Shown: piece after piece, positions 26,250-35,590 of the stretch
Position numbering within the stretch: the stretch's first letter is position 1
Layout of the letters: every line of letters starts with the position of its first letter
Assembly (NCBI RefSeq): GCF_012863495.1
Contig: NZ_JAAVJL010000003.1
Span: forward strand, 372,001-436,000
Direction: 5' to 3'
DNA length: 64,000 bases
Origin: Pseudanabaena yagii GIHE-NHR1
GTDB taxonomy: Bacteria > Cyanobacteriota > Cyanobacteriia > Pseudanabaenales > Pseudanabaenaceae
Translations under genes and position numbers: made by a program
The notes under the pieces: model-generated
The model's input: only the letters and a program-made list of their open reading frames with translations
Database searches by the model: none
Told to the model about the DNA's origin: nothing

Positions 26250-27122
26250 ATGGTTTCTAAATATGTTTCGTCAGAATTCCAAATTCGAGACTATCAAGAT
26301 CCGAGTTTGCTAGTGATGGTGATCAGAGACAAAGACTACGTGGATTTTAGAATTGGGGCGATCGGCAATAAATATGTCAATCTTGCTCCTTTTCCCAAAT
26401 ATACTGGCGATGGTGAGGTATTAAAAAATCGATTAAAACTAGACTTTCAAAGAATCGATGCCAAAACGTTTCGCGTGAATTACATCAGAGCTGAGTTTCT
26501 TAATGACAAGAAAGATGGAGATGGAACTCTAGTTAGAACTTATGGAAGCCCAGAAGCTTATATCTTTGAGCATCGTGATGGATGTTGGCTTTTGACCCAA
26601 TCATTACGGCATTATAAGGCTTGGAAAGAATCAAGGACAAACAATACGTTTACCAAAACCCCTTTGGTGATTACCATACGTGACGGCAATCTACGTGGCG
26701 TTCGTTTAGGTAAGGATGATAGTACATATCGTTATGATCGCGTCATAACTGCATATACAGATTTTTTGTACTATAAAAAGCTTGATGGATTTGGATATGC
26801 GAGGTCAGAACAACGGGATCATTGGCGTGAATGGAATGTAATTCGTGATGCCGTCAATTCTGAGTTGATCAGTAGACCATTTCGTAGAATGGTGAAATGC
26901 TCTGGCAAAGATACTTATACATATGAATTACCAGAATATGACGATTTATCAGGTACATATACTAGTCAATCGCTCGATCGCATTGCTATGGCAATTGTGG
27001 AATATCAGGCTTCTCAATCCGCAATAAGGTTGAGTCCAGAAGCATTAAAAGATCGATGGTTAGAGATTCGCAAAAAGATATCTATCAATACAAACATTGC
27101 ATGTGTGATGGCGAGAGGTTAG
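26250..27122 (+). pseudogene. Secreted hypothetical protein, C-terminal part (split gene)
   Basis: A 290-residue frame reading SKYVSSEFQIRDYQDPSLLV, MVIRDKDYVDFRIGAIGNKY and VRTYGSPEAYIFEHRDGCWL. The globular part lacks a signal peptide of its own, and no Shine-Dalgarno precedes the ATG at 26250. It is offset by +1 relative to the upstream piece, so removing an insert of length 3n+1 would rejoin them. The first 60-100 residues resemble periplasmic, NTF2-like folded domains only loosely; no function is assigned. It could still be expressed from an internal start. Confidence 0.6.
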
Positions 27123-27172
27123 ATAACCCAGAGCTTTTTACAAGGTTTCTGCAAAAAATATTCCCACTTAGT

Positions 27173-27218
27173 AAGTGAAGGTGGCACGAAGTGCCACCTT
27201 CACTTATTTGCTTTTTAT
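27173..27218 (+). terminator. Terminator after the split gene
   Basis: 16-bp stem TAAGTGAAGGTGGCAC (27173-27188) with 27192-27207, loop GAA, followed by a T-rich run (TTTGCTTTTT). Confidence 0.8.
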
Positions 27219-27416
27219 GCCGTTACCGCAGGGCGGGACAGTTTATTGAAAAATTGGTGGATCAAGAGAAATTAATCTAAACCTGTGTCGAAATTCAAAC
27301 AATTGTTACGGCAGCTTAAAATCAGTGATCCCTAACAATTTAAGTATTACCATATACATAGATAGGAAAAAAATCCTAAATCAAGTTCTCTAGATATTCC
27401 TCTAAGGGTGATAGTT

Positions 27417-27563
27417 ATGAACGGCTTAACACAAAAATTCATGAATATGGTGGAATATTTAAGCGATGCGATCGCTAAAATTTTCACTCCTAGTAAAGAT
27501 GATTTTCCTGCTACAGGGGAACAACCTTTCACTGGTGATCCTGCCTCTGACCATTCTAAGTAA
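27417..27563 (+). CDS. Small conserved-looking cyanobacterial protein
   Basis: A 48-residue ORF, MNGLTQKFMNMVEYLSDAIA followed by KIFTPSKDDFPATGEQPFTG and an acidic/polar end. AAGGGTGA lies 7 bases before the ATG. A short amphipathic helix followed by a DDxxPATGxQPFxGDP motif is, as I recall, a small protein family widespread in cyanobacteria; its function is unknown to me. A bidirectional terminator follows. Confidence 0.7.
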   Translation: MNGLTQKFMNMVEYLSDAIAKIFTPSKDDFPATGEQPFTGDPASDHSK

Positions 27564-27638
27564 GTCTAGATCTAAGGTGTAGGGGTGTACTTAGTTTTTC
27601 ATCTTTATCCCTAAATTGAAGTATTGCTAGTTTTTATA

Positions 27639-27679
27639 AAAAAGGGTTTCACTAATTAATTTGTAGTGAAACCCTTTTT
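27639..27679. terminator. Bidirectional terminator
   Basis: 16-bp perfect stem AAAAAGGGTTTCACTA (27639-27654) with 27664-27679. A-run on one side and T-run on the other give U-tracts in both directions; it serves the small plus-strand gene and the minus-strand ABC ATPase. Confidence 0.85.
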
Positions 27680-27681
27680 GC

Positions 27682-28692
27682 TTAATCCTTATGTCTCGAC
27701 GCTTTGATTTGATCGATAAAAAATTCTTCTAAGGTTTGACGCGCTAAATCGATCGCGATCACCTTTGCGCCAATGCTAGCAAGATAGGTCAAAAATTCGG
27801 GTAAGTCCTTGGCTAATTGACCATGCCAAGTATCTCCTTGAAAAATAAGATGTTGTAACCAAGGTTGTAACTCTGCCTCAGTGCCCCCATGTCCGCTAAC
27901 CTGATAGGACTGCTCAGTACCGAGTAATTCATTGAGTGTTCCCATGGCGACGAGTTCGCCCTTATTGAGAATACCAATGCGATCGCAGATTAACTCCACA
28001 TCTGACAAGATATGACTGTTGAAAAATACAGTTTTGCCCTGTTTCTTGAGCATGAGAATAATTTCCCGCACTTGATAACGTCCTACGGGATCTAGCCCAG
28101 ACATCGGTTCGTCTAAGAAAACCACTTCAGGATCATTGATCAGCGCTTGAGCAACTCCAATTCTTTGTACCATCCCCTTAGAATATTGACGCAATTGCTT
28201 TTTGCGTGCAACGGATTGGGATAGCCCCACAAGGTCAAGTAAATCGGCAATCCTCTGACGACGCAAGGATGGCTCCACACCAAACAAGCTCCCAATAAAA
28301 TCGAGTAGCTCCCAGCCTGTTAAATAGTCATAGTAATAAGCATTTTCAGGTAAATAACCAATAGACTGCTTTGCTGTGCGATCGCCAAGGGGATACCCTA
28401 AGATTTCACCCGTTCCTGATGTGGGCTGCACGATACCAAGCAGAATCTTTAATAATGTTGTTTTTCCAGCACCGTTAGGACCTAATACACCAAAAGTCTC
28501 GCCTTTACTAATGGTCAGCGACAAAGACTGTAAAGAACTAATTTTTTGATTTAGCCAAAAACCAGTACGGTAAACTTTGCTCAACCCATCAGCCATGATG
28601 GCGTTGCTTTGGATAATTTGTTTTTGGGATTCGTTAGTCAATACTTCTACCATAGCTGCGATCAAAGCTGCCAAGTTCATGCTTTCAAGCAA
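27682..28692 (-). CDS. ABC transporter ATP-binding protein
   Basis: A 336-residue ATPase of an ABC-2-like exporter. Walker A is LGPNGAGKTTLLK, signature QYSKGMVQRIGVAQALINDP, Walker B EVVFLDEPMSGLDP, and the H-loop lies in FFNSHILSDVE. A C-terminal extension of about 90 residues follows, as in ABC-2 exporter ATPases (CcmA-like). The N-terminal 30 residues are unusually long, and a start at MADGLSKVYRTGF (residue 33) is possible. No permease gene is adjacent, so the partner is elsewhere. Confidence 0.9.
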   Translation of the reverse strand: MLESMNLAALIAAMVEVLTNESQKQIIQSNAIMADGLSKVYRTGFWLNQKISSLQSLSLTISKGETFGVLGPNGAGKTTLLKILLGIVQPTSGTGEILGYPLGDRTAKQSIGYLPENAYYYDYLTGWELLDFIGSLFGVEPSLRRQRIADLLDLVGLSQSVARKKQLRQYSKGMVQRIGVAQALINDPEVVFLDEPMSGLDPVGRYQVREIILMLKKQGKTVFFNSHILSDVELICDRIGILNKGELVAMGTLNELLGTEQSYQVSGHGGTEAELQPWLQHLIFQGDTWHGQLAKDLPEFLTYLASIGAKVIAIDLARQTLEEFFIDQIKASRHKD

Positions 28693-28735
28693 TATTTTAA
28701 ATCACTATTCGCATTACAGTACTTTGCACTAACTC

Positions 28736-28800
28736 AAAAATCTAAGAGTTTTATAAAAGTGGGCTAACTTAGCCCACTTTTATAAAACTCTTAGATTTTT
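28736..28800. repeat. 32-bp-arm hairpin
   Basis: Nearly perfect palindrome, arms 28736-28767 and 28769-28800 (AAAAATCTAAGAGTTTTATA...). Lies between the CHASE2-GGDEF gene stop and the ABC ATPase start, both on the minus strand; with a T run in the minus direction it can terminate the cyclase gene. Confidence 0.8.
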
Positions 28801-28818
28801 AAACATCACTCGCGTTAC

Positions 28819-30456
28819 TTAGCGAAAATCCCTTGATTTTTTTGGATCACCTTGCATCGAGAGATCAAAAATTTGATAGCAGGATTTACCCATTGATTTA
28901 GCTCGATACATGGCAATATCAGCATCGACGAGGATTTCTTTAGGACTGTGATAGCTTTCCACACTAAACGCCATGCCCATACTGATGGAAATTTTAATAT
29001 CCTGCTCCGCTAAACGACAGGTGGGTTCCATTGATGCTTGAATTCGTTCAGCCGTAATAATCGCATCCTGTCTTTCTTTTAAATTCTCTAATAAAATCAC
29101 AAATTCATCTCCTCCCAATCTCGCCACGGTATCGCCCATCCGCACTGATGCACATAACCTTTGCGATACCTCGATCAAAAGGCGATCGCCAATGAGATGC
29201 CCTAAATTATCATTAATCGCTTTAAATCCATCCATGTCCAGCAGAATTAATGCAAAGAGATAACCATGTCTTTGGTATAGCGAAATGGCATGTTCGATGC
29301 GATCGTTTAATAGATTACGATTAGCTAACCCCGTCAAATTATCGTGAAAAGCATCATAGGCAAGCTTGGAGTTGATTTGTTGGAGATGTTGCTTGGTTTC
29401 AATTTGACGTTGAATAATACTACTAACGCCTATTGTCATTATTAAAGTGATCGGCATGGCAATAGGTATCCAGTAACCATAGGAAAAACTCACAAAAGCA
29501 CAAATTCCCCATCCACCAATAAGAATCAATAAAACCGCAAACTGTTGCAATGTTTTGCTAGACCGCATTACCCAAGCAATAACAGTCCCACCTAATAAAA
29601 TCAAACCCCAATTCCAATGCTCAGGAAGAACTCGTAGCGCGTTTTGTTGCAAAAGATTTTGGAGGATAGTGGCATGTAAATGAACACCATAAGTAGATTG
29701 AGCTTGATCAAATGGTGTAATTAAAGGTTCCGAGCCAGTTGCGGTTAGCCCAATCAGTACAATTTTGTTTTGAAAATTTTGTTGAGAAATTCGATCTTCG
29801 AGCACATCTACAAAGGAATATTGGCGCATTTTTTGCGGTCGATGCGACCAATTAATGCCATAGGGAAGATTGGGCTCGGGCATCGGGACTGTCCCTTGCA
29901 CTAGGTTATAGGCTTGCAAGGTTGCCATCGCTAGCGATGGGGTATCTTCCATATATAGATGGGTCTGACGCACAATGCCATCACTATCTTTAGTCTCAAC
30001 AATCTGCCCAATACCGATCGCTGATTCCGCCAAAATTGATACTGGTTGCAATTGTTTGCCATTTGCCCCCCAAGCCTGAGCGAGCACTACTCTTTGATTT
30101 GCTGTGATAGCTTTGGCTAGTTGTGTATCGGCAGGGCTAGATTCTGACCACAACAAATTGATCGTAATTGTGCTTGCACCTGCCTTGGTAAGTTTTTGGA
30201 TAATGGGAATATAGCGATCGCGTGACCAAGGAAAGCGTCCTAGTTTTTCGATACTGACATCATCGATCGCAATAATTACTAAACGCTCATCCCAATGGCG
30301 ATTGCTCCGTAAATTGGTAAAGCGATTGTAGGCAAAATATTCAAGGGGCTGAAAAGCTCCAAGCTTGAACAGGATTGCTACCATCGCAGTTGATATTGCC
30401 CAAGGAATATATTTCCAACCTATCGGTACTATTGGTTTAGTAGATGACAAGATCAT
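28819..30456 (-). CDS. CHASE2-domain diguanylate cyclase
   Basis: About 545 residues from the ATG at 30456; a TTG further up at 30489 is less likely. An N-terminal membrane segment (IPWAISTAMVAILFKLGAF) precedes an extracellular CHASE2 domain (ERLVIIAIDDVSIEKLGRFP), then two to three membrane helices, a short coiled linker and a C-terminal GGDEF domain with intact GGDEF (448-452). It makes c-di-GMP in response to an external signal; no EAL domain. It overlaps the upstream FecR gene by about 20 bases, so the two are co-translated. Confidence 0.92.
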   Translation of the reverse strand: MILSSTKPIVPIGWKYIPWAISTAMVAILFKLGAFQPLEYFAYNRFTNLRSNRHWDERLVIIAIDDVSIEKLGRFPWSRDRYIPIIQKLTKAGASTITINLLWSESSPADTQLAKAITANQRVVLAQAWGANGKQLQPVSILAESAIGIGQIVETKDSDGIVRQTHLYMEDTPSLAMATLQAYNLVQGTVPMPEPNLPYGINWSHRPQKMRQYSFVDVLEDRISQQNFQNKIVLIGLTATGSEPLITPFDQAQSTYGVHLHATILQNLLQQNALRVLPEHWNWGLILLGGTVIAWVMRSSKTLQQFAVLLILIGGWGICAFVSFSYGYWIPIAMPITLIMTIGVSSIIQRQIETKQHLQQINSKLAYDAFHDNLTGLANRNLLNDRIEHAISLYQRHGYLFALILLDMDGFKAINDNLGHLIGDRLLIEVSQRLCASVRMGDTVARLGGDEFVILLENLKERQDAIITAERIQASMEPTCRLAEQDIKISISMGMAFSVESYHSPKEILVDADIAMYRAKSMGKSCYQIFDLSMQGDPKKSRDFR

Positions 30457-31327
30457 AGGTGCGCTGCTTGCCCGAAGGTGAGGTGACAATTACCTGAATT
30501 TCTGCCCGATAAATGGAATTAGTAGTTAGTACTGCTCGAAACTGACCATCTCGATCTACATTTTGCGCTACCCCATCAATTGATACTGTATTCGCAAAGT
30601 CAACATTGCCAACCAAGATTACCTGTCGCTCTCCATTCTCAAAAAGTTTGATGACTTGATAATCTATGTCGGTGTTATCTTGAATTGGGACAGGTTGTGA
30701 AGGTGGTTCACCAACTATAGTCTGATTTTGAAATCCTTTATTTACTAGAACATCTATATTTTGAGCAGAGGTATTGACAGCACCATCAAGTGTAGCAAGG
30801 ACAGTCCGCCCATCATTTTTGACATTAACCACATACTCTGTGCCACGTACACCTGTAATCACCGCAGGTGTCTGGATGTCAAATCTTGAACTAGGATTCG
30901 TAAAACGTCTGATCCGCAAGCGTACTATGCCCCTTGGTACTAGAAGGTTAGTAATTCTTCCATTGTCATTGCTAATCTGCAAGGAATTGATCCGCACCGT
31001 TGTTTGTTCGGCAACATTGACAAACCCCACTCCCGTATCAACACTCAAGACGGCTGTTGATTGTCCCGATGTCACAATTTCATCGCCAATATTTGTGAGG
31101 CGATCGCCTTTACGGGCAGGACGATTAGTATTCTGATTACGAAAGAATACATTGCCTTGTATTTGCTCTACTTGTAAATAACGATTGGTTTTGACCTGCA
31201 CTTGTGACTGAGCACTGCTCAATTCTACTTTTCCGCATAGCACCAAAATACAAGCTGCACTACTATAGCAAAGTACACCCAAAAACTTTTTGTTCCAGAA
31301 TCTTTGACGAGTAAGACTATTGCTCAT
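30437..31327 (-). CDS. FecR-domain secreted protein
   Basis: A 296-residue exported protein: N-terminal hydrophobic signal (FLGVLCYSSAACILVLCGKV), then a FecR domain (GNVFFRNQNTNRPARKGDRL, TPAVITGVRGTEYVVNV, DGRTVLATLDGAV) and a C-terminal beta-rich region. FecR plus CHASE2 gene pairs are a common cyanobacterial combination in signal sensing; this is the expected periplasmic partner of the following cyclase. No iron-siderophore context is visible. Confidence 0.9.
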   Translation of the reverse strand: MSNSLTRQRFWNKKFLGVLCYSSAACILVLCGKVELSSAQSQVQVKTNRYLQVEQIQGNVFFRNQNTNRPARKGDRLTNIGDEIVTSGQSTAVLSVDTGVGFVNVAEQTTVRINSLQISNDNGRITNLLVPRGIVRLRIRRFTNPSSRFDIQTPAVITGVRGTEYVVNVKNDGRTVLATLDGAVNTSAQNIDVLVNKGFQNQTIVGEPPSQPVPIQDNTDIDYQVIKLFENGERQVILVGNVDFANTVSIDGVAQNVDRDGQFRAVLTTNSIYRAEIQVIVTSPSGKQRTYDLVIY

Positions 31328-31980
31328 ACTTAGGTATAAAGATGAAATACAAAAACTAAATATTTATGTAGCGCTTTTCAAGCAGACGAGTTACATAGGT
31401 TTATTTCCTCGCCTTCGGTGGAGAAATAAACTTGTACTTCACTAGAATGGAAAACTCTATATACCTAGATTAAGCCTTTATTAGACGTAAAAAAGTTAAT
31501 TTCAGTAACAAACTAAACAAATCTAAGACAAAAAATTAAAAAGGCATCAAAATACTAGAGAATAATTTGCATTAGTGAGACAAACTAATTGCGAGTTCTA
31601 ATAGCCTAAGCAATCTCTAAAACCTATGGATACTTTGGTTTAGGGGGTTGGCTTTACTTTCAATTTGAAAGAATTAAACAGTTCTAAGTAGCTAAACATA
31701 ATTAATAATCAGCAAAAAGCTGTAGTGTAGACACAGCTTACACCATAGTTTTTTAAGTTTTATATTAGACCTCTTGCAGAACCGAAAATATAATAAATTT
31801 AGCGGCTTTACTCAATCTTATTGAAAGATTCCACTCTATATTTAATTACGCTTAGCTACTTAGTTACTTAACTTTTACAACTTCAGAATCAAAAAATTTG
31901 CTAAGCAAATTTTTTGATTCTGAAGTTTGAGAGAGGGTTGGCATAGCCAACCCTCTCTCAAACTTCGCCAAAAATCGACG
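31328..31980. repeat. Gene-free stretch with dispersed repeat and tandem hairpins
   Basis: About 650 bases without a convincing gene. 31366-31432 is one copy of a dispersed repeat (CGAGTTACAT...TTTATTTC with hairpin CGCCTTCGG). 31879-31966 holds two overlapping hairpins: 31879-31901/31905-31927 (apex GC-TAA-GC) and 31922-31942/31946-31966 (apex GC-ATA-GC). The latter pair probably terminates the minus-strand gene that starts at 32187. Confidence 0.6.
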
Positions 31981-32187
31981 TTAAATACTAGAAGACTTTG
32001 AGTGATTCAATTTCCATTTCAGATAATCTTCTACTGTTGGGAAATATTGCATCACTCCATCTAAGCCTTCAGGTCTACCTTTGAGATAACCTTCTAAATA
32101 TGCCGAATCATCTTTACGTGGCAAAACTCCCCCGTCGCGATCGCGTTGTCCTTCTTGATAACGAGTTTCTCTAATGTTTCCGAACAT
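31981..32187 (-). CDS. Hypothetical small protein
   Basis: About 68 residues from MFGNIRETRYQEGQRDRDGG; the ATG at 32187 has GGGTGAG about 6 bases upstream, which decides against the longer frame to 32211. Polar, Asp/Arg-rich start, no signal peptide or membrane segment. I do not recognise the family. Tandem hairpins follow it. Confidence 0.65.
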   Translation of the reverse strand: MFGNIRETRYQEGQRDRDGGVLPRKDDSAYLEGYLKGRPEGLDGVMQYFPTVEDYLKWKLNHSKSSSI

Positions 32188-32313
32188 AATACTCACCCAT
32201 CCCCTTTTCACGCTTTGAAAAGCTTTTTAGATATGTCTCTATTGTATCTGGTATAACAAAAACGAACAAACAGTCTTGATTGTGGAAAGCATAACTAAAA
32301 GTGATTGTAAAAG

Positions 32314-32346
32314 GCTTAAGCATCAGCCTAAAGTATGATGCTTAAG
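32314..32346 (-). terminator. Hairpin after the VOC gene
   Basis: 11-bp stem CTTAAGCATCA (32314-32324) with 32336-32346; the minus-strand continuation is TTTTACAATC, weakly U-rich. Sits just after the VOC protein stop. Confidence 0.55.
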
Positions 32347-32351
32347 TTTAG

Positions 32352-32717
32352 TTAATGGTATGCAAGAATCTCGATCCGATTGCCAGCAGGGTCACGTAGA
32401 TAAAAGCGATCGCAATTTACTAATGGTTGGAGATCGGGAATAATCTCAACGTTCAGCTTTTGTAAATGCTGACGAAAAGCTTCCAAATCCTCGACTTGAA
32501 AAGCGATATGTCTTCTCGTTGTAGCGTTATGGATTTCTGGTTCCGTCGCAATATGAACTTGAGTATTCCCCAGTTGATACCATGCACCTACAGCTTGTAG
32601 TGATGCAGGTTTTGGGATTTCCGATAATCCTAGCGCCTGACCATAGAAAAAGAGCATGTCCGCTTCTAATTCAGGGGTGGAAGTAACTTGGATATGGTCG
32701 ATCGCTTTAAGCCACAT
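32352..32717 (-). CDS. VOC (glyoxalase/dioxygenase-like) protein
   Basis: A 121-residue vicinal-oxygen-chelate fold with paired beta-alpha-beta-beta-beta units: WLKAIDHIQVTS with metal-ligand-position His near residue 7, TRRHIAFQVEDLEAF and FYLRDPAGNRIEILAYH with Glu near the end. These His/Glu positions fit metal binding. Function (isomerase, dioxygenase or resistance) is not determinable. A single small cytosolic gene. Confidence 0.85.
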   Translation of the reverse strand: MWLKAIDHIQVTSTPELEADMLFFYGQALGLSEIPKPASLQAVGAWYQLGNTQVHIATEPEIHNATTRRHIAFQVEDLEAFRQHLQKLNVEIIPDLQPLVNCDRFYLRDPAGNRIEILAYH

Positions 32718-32740
32718 ATTTTTTCTCCTAATTGATTTAG

Positions 32741-32793
32741 CTCAAAAGTGTAATTGAATGGGCGCATCGCGCCCACTCAATTACACTTTTGAG
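32741..32793. terminator. Hairpin overlapping the MFS stop
   Basis: 25-bp stem with one mismatch: 32741-32765 (CTCAAAAGTGTAATTGAATG...) with 32769-32793, apex GCGC-ATC-GCGC. The right arm carries the last MFS codons and stop (32781), so the 3' end of the mRNA is inside the structure. Confidence 0.75.
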
Positions 32794-34115
32794 GTTTGGA
32801 CTTCTGATGTTTCCAAATCTGGTTCGCGATAGTCTGCTAATGCGCCGAGATTTTTGAGACTGGGGAATAACCAGAGAGTAGCAAATACTACGGCGATCGT
32901 GCCAATACCACCACCGACGACAGCAAGAATAGGACCAAATACTGCTGCTGCTAAACCTGACTCAAAGCCGCCTAGCTCATTGGATGCGCTGATAAAGACG
33001 CTATTGACAGCAGCAACTCGACCGCGTAAATTTTCGGGGGTGCGAATTTGGACGAGGGTATGACGAATGACAACACTAATCATGTCGAGCGCTCCGCTAA
33101 AGACTAACATCAACAATGAGAGCCAGAACCAACGGGATAGACCGAAAATAATCGTGACTATGCCGAACCCAACTACTGACCAGAGCATCGCTAAGCCTGC
33201 ACGACGGAACGGTGGCAAGTGAGCGATAATTACTGCCATCGTTAAGGCTCCAATTGATGGCGCAGCTTGGAGAAAGCCGAGTTCTAAGGGACCAACTTGG
33301 AGAATATCCTTCGCAAAAATTGGTAACAGGGCAGTTGCGCCGCCAAGAAGAACTGCAAACAGATCAAGGGAAATCGAAGCAAGAATTAGTTGATTATGCC
33401 AAACAAATTTGAAACCTGCGGATAGCGCCTTAATCGATATTGGTTCTGAAGAATAAGTAACAGGGCGTTTGGGAATGACTGCCACAGCGATAAAGCAAGA
33501 TAGCGCCGCCAATGCCGAAAATAGATATACTCCCGTAGCGTTACCGAGAATGGCGATCGCTAATCCACCTAAAGCGGGTCCCGCAACAGCCGCGATTTGG
33601 AAACTGCTACTGTTCCAAGTGGCGGCATTGGTAAACATATTGATGGGGATTAACTGCCAGACAAAGGCATCACTGGCGGGTTTCAGGAATGCACGACCAA
33701 TGCCAATCAAGGTAAGAAGTATATAGATCCATGCGATCGCCCCTTTACCATAGGAAATCGCCGCAAGTCCGAGGGAGCAGAGTGTGAGCAGGAAAATGGC
33801 AAATAGGATTGTCTTTTTGCGATCATGGCGATCGGCGACATGACCCGTTAATAGCGTTAACAGGATCATCGGTGTGACTTGTGCTAAGCCCACACCACCC
33901 AAGGCTAAGGCGGAACCTGTGCGATCATAAATCTCCCAACCAAGGGCTACGGTTTGCATTTGGAAGGAAGTGAAAATGAGAATTCTACCGATCGCAAAGA
34001 GGCGAAAATCACGAATTCTGAGTGCCGCAAAGGGATCAGGGCGATCGGAGAGATGGTTAATTTCAGGTGAGGTTTGCGAAGATTTTTGATTGGGGCTTTG
34101 CGGATGGGAACTCAT
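32781..34115 (-). CDS. MFS transporter (EntS-like drug/siderophore exporter family)
   Basis: About 444 residues from the ATG at 34115 (a TTG lies at 34160), with 12 hydrophobic segments. Motif A-like LTGHVADRHDRKKTILFAIF follows TM2-3 and suits MFS_3/EntS members. The N-terminal cytosolic leader of about 30 residues is Ser/Pro/Gln-rich. Substrate unknown, but drug or metabolite export is likely. It is read in the same direction as the MarR-type regulator just upstream, so is probably under its control. Confidence 0.85.
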   Translation of the reverse strand: MSSHPQSPNQKSSQTSPEINHLSDRPDPFAALRIRDFRLFAIGRILIFTSFQMQTVALGWEIYDRTGSALALGGVGLAQVTPMILLTLLTGHVADRHDRKKTILFAIFLLTLCSLGLAAISYGKGAIAWIYILLTLIGIGRAFLKPASDAFVWQLIPINMFTNAATWNSSSFQIAAVAGPALGGLAIAILGNATGVYLFSALAALSCFIAVAVIPKRPVTYSSEPISIKALSAGFKFVWHNQLILASISLDLFAVLLGGATALLPIFAKDILQVGPLELGFLQAAPSIGALTMAVIIAHLPPFRRAGLAMLWSVVGFGIVTIIFGLSRWFWLSLLMLVFSGALDMISVVIRHTLVQIRTPENLRGRVAAVNSVFISASNELGGFESGLAAAVFGPILAVVGGGIGTIAVVFATLWLFPSLKNLGALADYREPDLETSEVQTSKV

Positions 34116-34137
34116 GGTAATGCGTAAAGAAAAAGCT

Positions 34138-34641
34138 TCACGGAGTAGATTTGGATTCAAAAACTTGGTAGAGAAGCGCTAAACTGTCATCAATTTTGGC
34201 GATCTGTTCCTCACTCAGGGAGTCCAGCAGATCGGCGATATAGGCACGGGTTAAATCTCTGGCAGCATCAAGATGGGCTTTGCCGTCGGGGGTCAATTTT
34301 AGAGAAACGCGACGACGCTCCGATGGATGGTCACAGCGATGGACAAAGTTGCGTTGGACAAGGCGTTCCGTATTCGCTGAGGCAGTGGCACAGGTTACGC
34401 CTAAATGTTCTGAAAGTTCGACTAAGGATGCACCGGGGTTACGATCTAAAAAAGCTAGAGTCCGAAACTGGGGAACCGATAGTTCAGTTGCCTTGCGATC
34501 GCGCATATCAGCGCGAATAAATCGCATGACTAAGGGAATTGTTTCCATTACTTTTGCCGCACATTGTTTGGATAATGTGGAGTCCAAGACTGGAGTAATG
34601 GATTCTGAAGCTGATTGGCGAACTGACTTTTTCGATCCCAT
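34138..34641 (-). CDS. MarR-family transcriptional regulator
   Basis: About 167 residues from MGSKKSVRQSASES; the alternative upstream start at 34683 would be TTG. MarR winged helix is clear: ELSVPQFRTLAFLDRNPGAS, LVELSEHLGVTCATASANTE and the wing RRRVSLKLTPDGKAHL with the DxRxxR-like pattern (DHPSERRRV). Probable ligand-responsive repressor of the downstream MFS exporter, whose start lies 22 bases after the stop. Ligand unknown. Confidence 0.9.
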   Translation of the reverse strand: MGSKKSVRQSASESITPVLDSTLSKQCAAKVMETIPLVMRFIRADMRDRKATELSVPQFRTLAFLDRNPGASLVELSEHLGVTCATASANTERLVQRNFVHRCDHPSERRRVSLKLTPDGKAHLDAARDLTRAYIADLLDSLSEEQIAKIDDSLALLYQVFESKSTP

Positions 34642-34723
34642 GGGATAGTTAACTCTTAGCTGATATTGGTTGTTACAGGGCAAAAGAGTATCCCTTTGGG
34701 ATACTCTTTGTCATTTTATCCCG

Positions 34724-35590
34724 TTACATTCCAATCTGACGATATAGGCGACCACCAATAAAGGTGAGGGTAATCAGGACTAACACCAAAACTACTGTGT
34801 CAAAGCCATAGCCATAGATACTTGTGCCATTCAGGAGCATCACCCCCCGCAGGGCATCAACCTCATAGGTCAGGGGGTTAATATGGGACACAAACTGCAA
34901 CCAAGGCGGCATAATCTCGATCGGATAAATGGCATTACTGGCGAAGAATAAGGGCATGGTCATCAATTGTCCCATTCCGTTAAAGCCTTCGCGGGATTTG
35001 ACTAAACACGCCACGATGATCGAAAAAATTGAGAAACAAGCTGCGCCGAGCATCACGATTAGTAAGACACCTAACATGGCGATCGCACTAAAGTTAAGCT
35101 GCACTCCCAAAGCAAAGGATAGGAAATAAACAACCAACACCTGTGATAAACAGCGCACACCCGATGCAACCCCTTTGCCTAAAACAATGGCGGCGCGAGG
35201 AGTAGGACTGACCAGAAATTTATGGGCTAATCCTAGATCCCTTTCCCAAATTAGCGACATCCCGCCACTAAAAATTGATACAAAGAGAACACTCTGAGCA
35301 AGAATGCCTGCCGCCATAAAATCTAGATAGGGTAAGCCATTGGTCGGAATACCACGAATCCTCGTAAATACCTGTCCGAAGATCAGCAACCACAACACAG
35401 GCTGCACCGCCCGCACGATCAGATCCGTAGGATCGTGACGCAGTTTCCGCACTTCCAGTTCGGTAATGATCAGCGTCTTATTAATAAATTCAGCGATCGC
35501 CTGCCAAAGATTGCGTTTTTTAAGCCGTCTCGAACCTTGCGCCAAATTATCCCAACCGTTGAGCCGTCCGCCGATTTCTAGATGTTTCAC
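34724..35590 (-). CDS. ABC-2 type permease (DrrB-like)
   Basis: About 288 residues with six membrane helices and the ABC-2 motif PLTYEVDALRGVMLLN near the C-terminus. The GTG at 35590 has a full AGGAGGTGAT eight bases upstream (35595-35604); an earlier GTG at 35599 lies inside that sequence and is ruled out. The start overlaps the upstream ATPase gene by about 44 bases, so the two are coupled. Together they form a DrrAB-like exporter. Confidence 0.9.
   Translation of the reverse strand: MKHLEIGGRLNGWDNLAQGSRRLKKRNLWQAIAEFINKTLIITELEVRKLRHDPTDLIVRAVQPVLWLLIFGQVFTRIRGIPTNGLPYLDFMAAGILAQSVLFVSIFSGGMSLIWERDLGLAHKFLVSPTPRAAIVLGKGVASGVRCLSQVLVVYFLSFALGVQLNFSAIAMLGVLLIVMLGAACFSIFSIIVACLVKSREGFNGMGQLMTMPLFFASNAIYPIEIMPPWLQFVSHINPLTYEVDALRGVMLLNGTSIYGYGFDTVVLVLVLITLTFIGGRLYRQIGM

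Noticed and set aside
27347-27532. 61-residue minus-strand ORF
   Set aside because: It is the antisense shadow of the 48-residue plus-strand gene that has its own Shine-Dalgarno.
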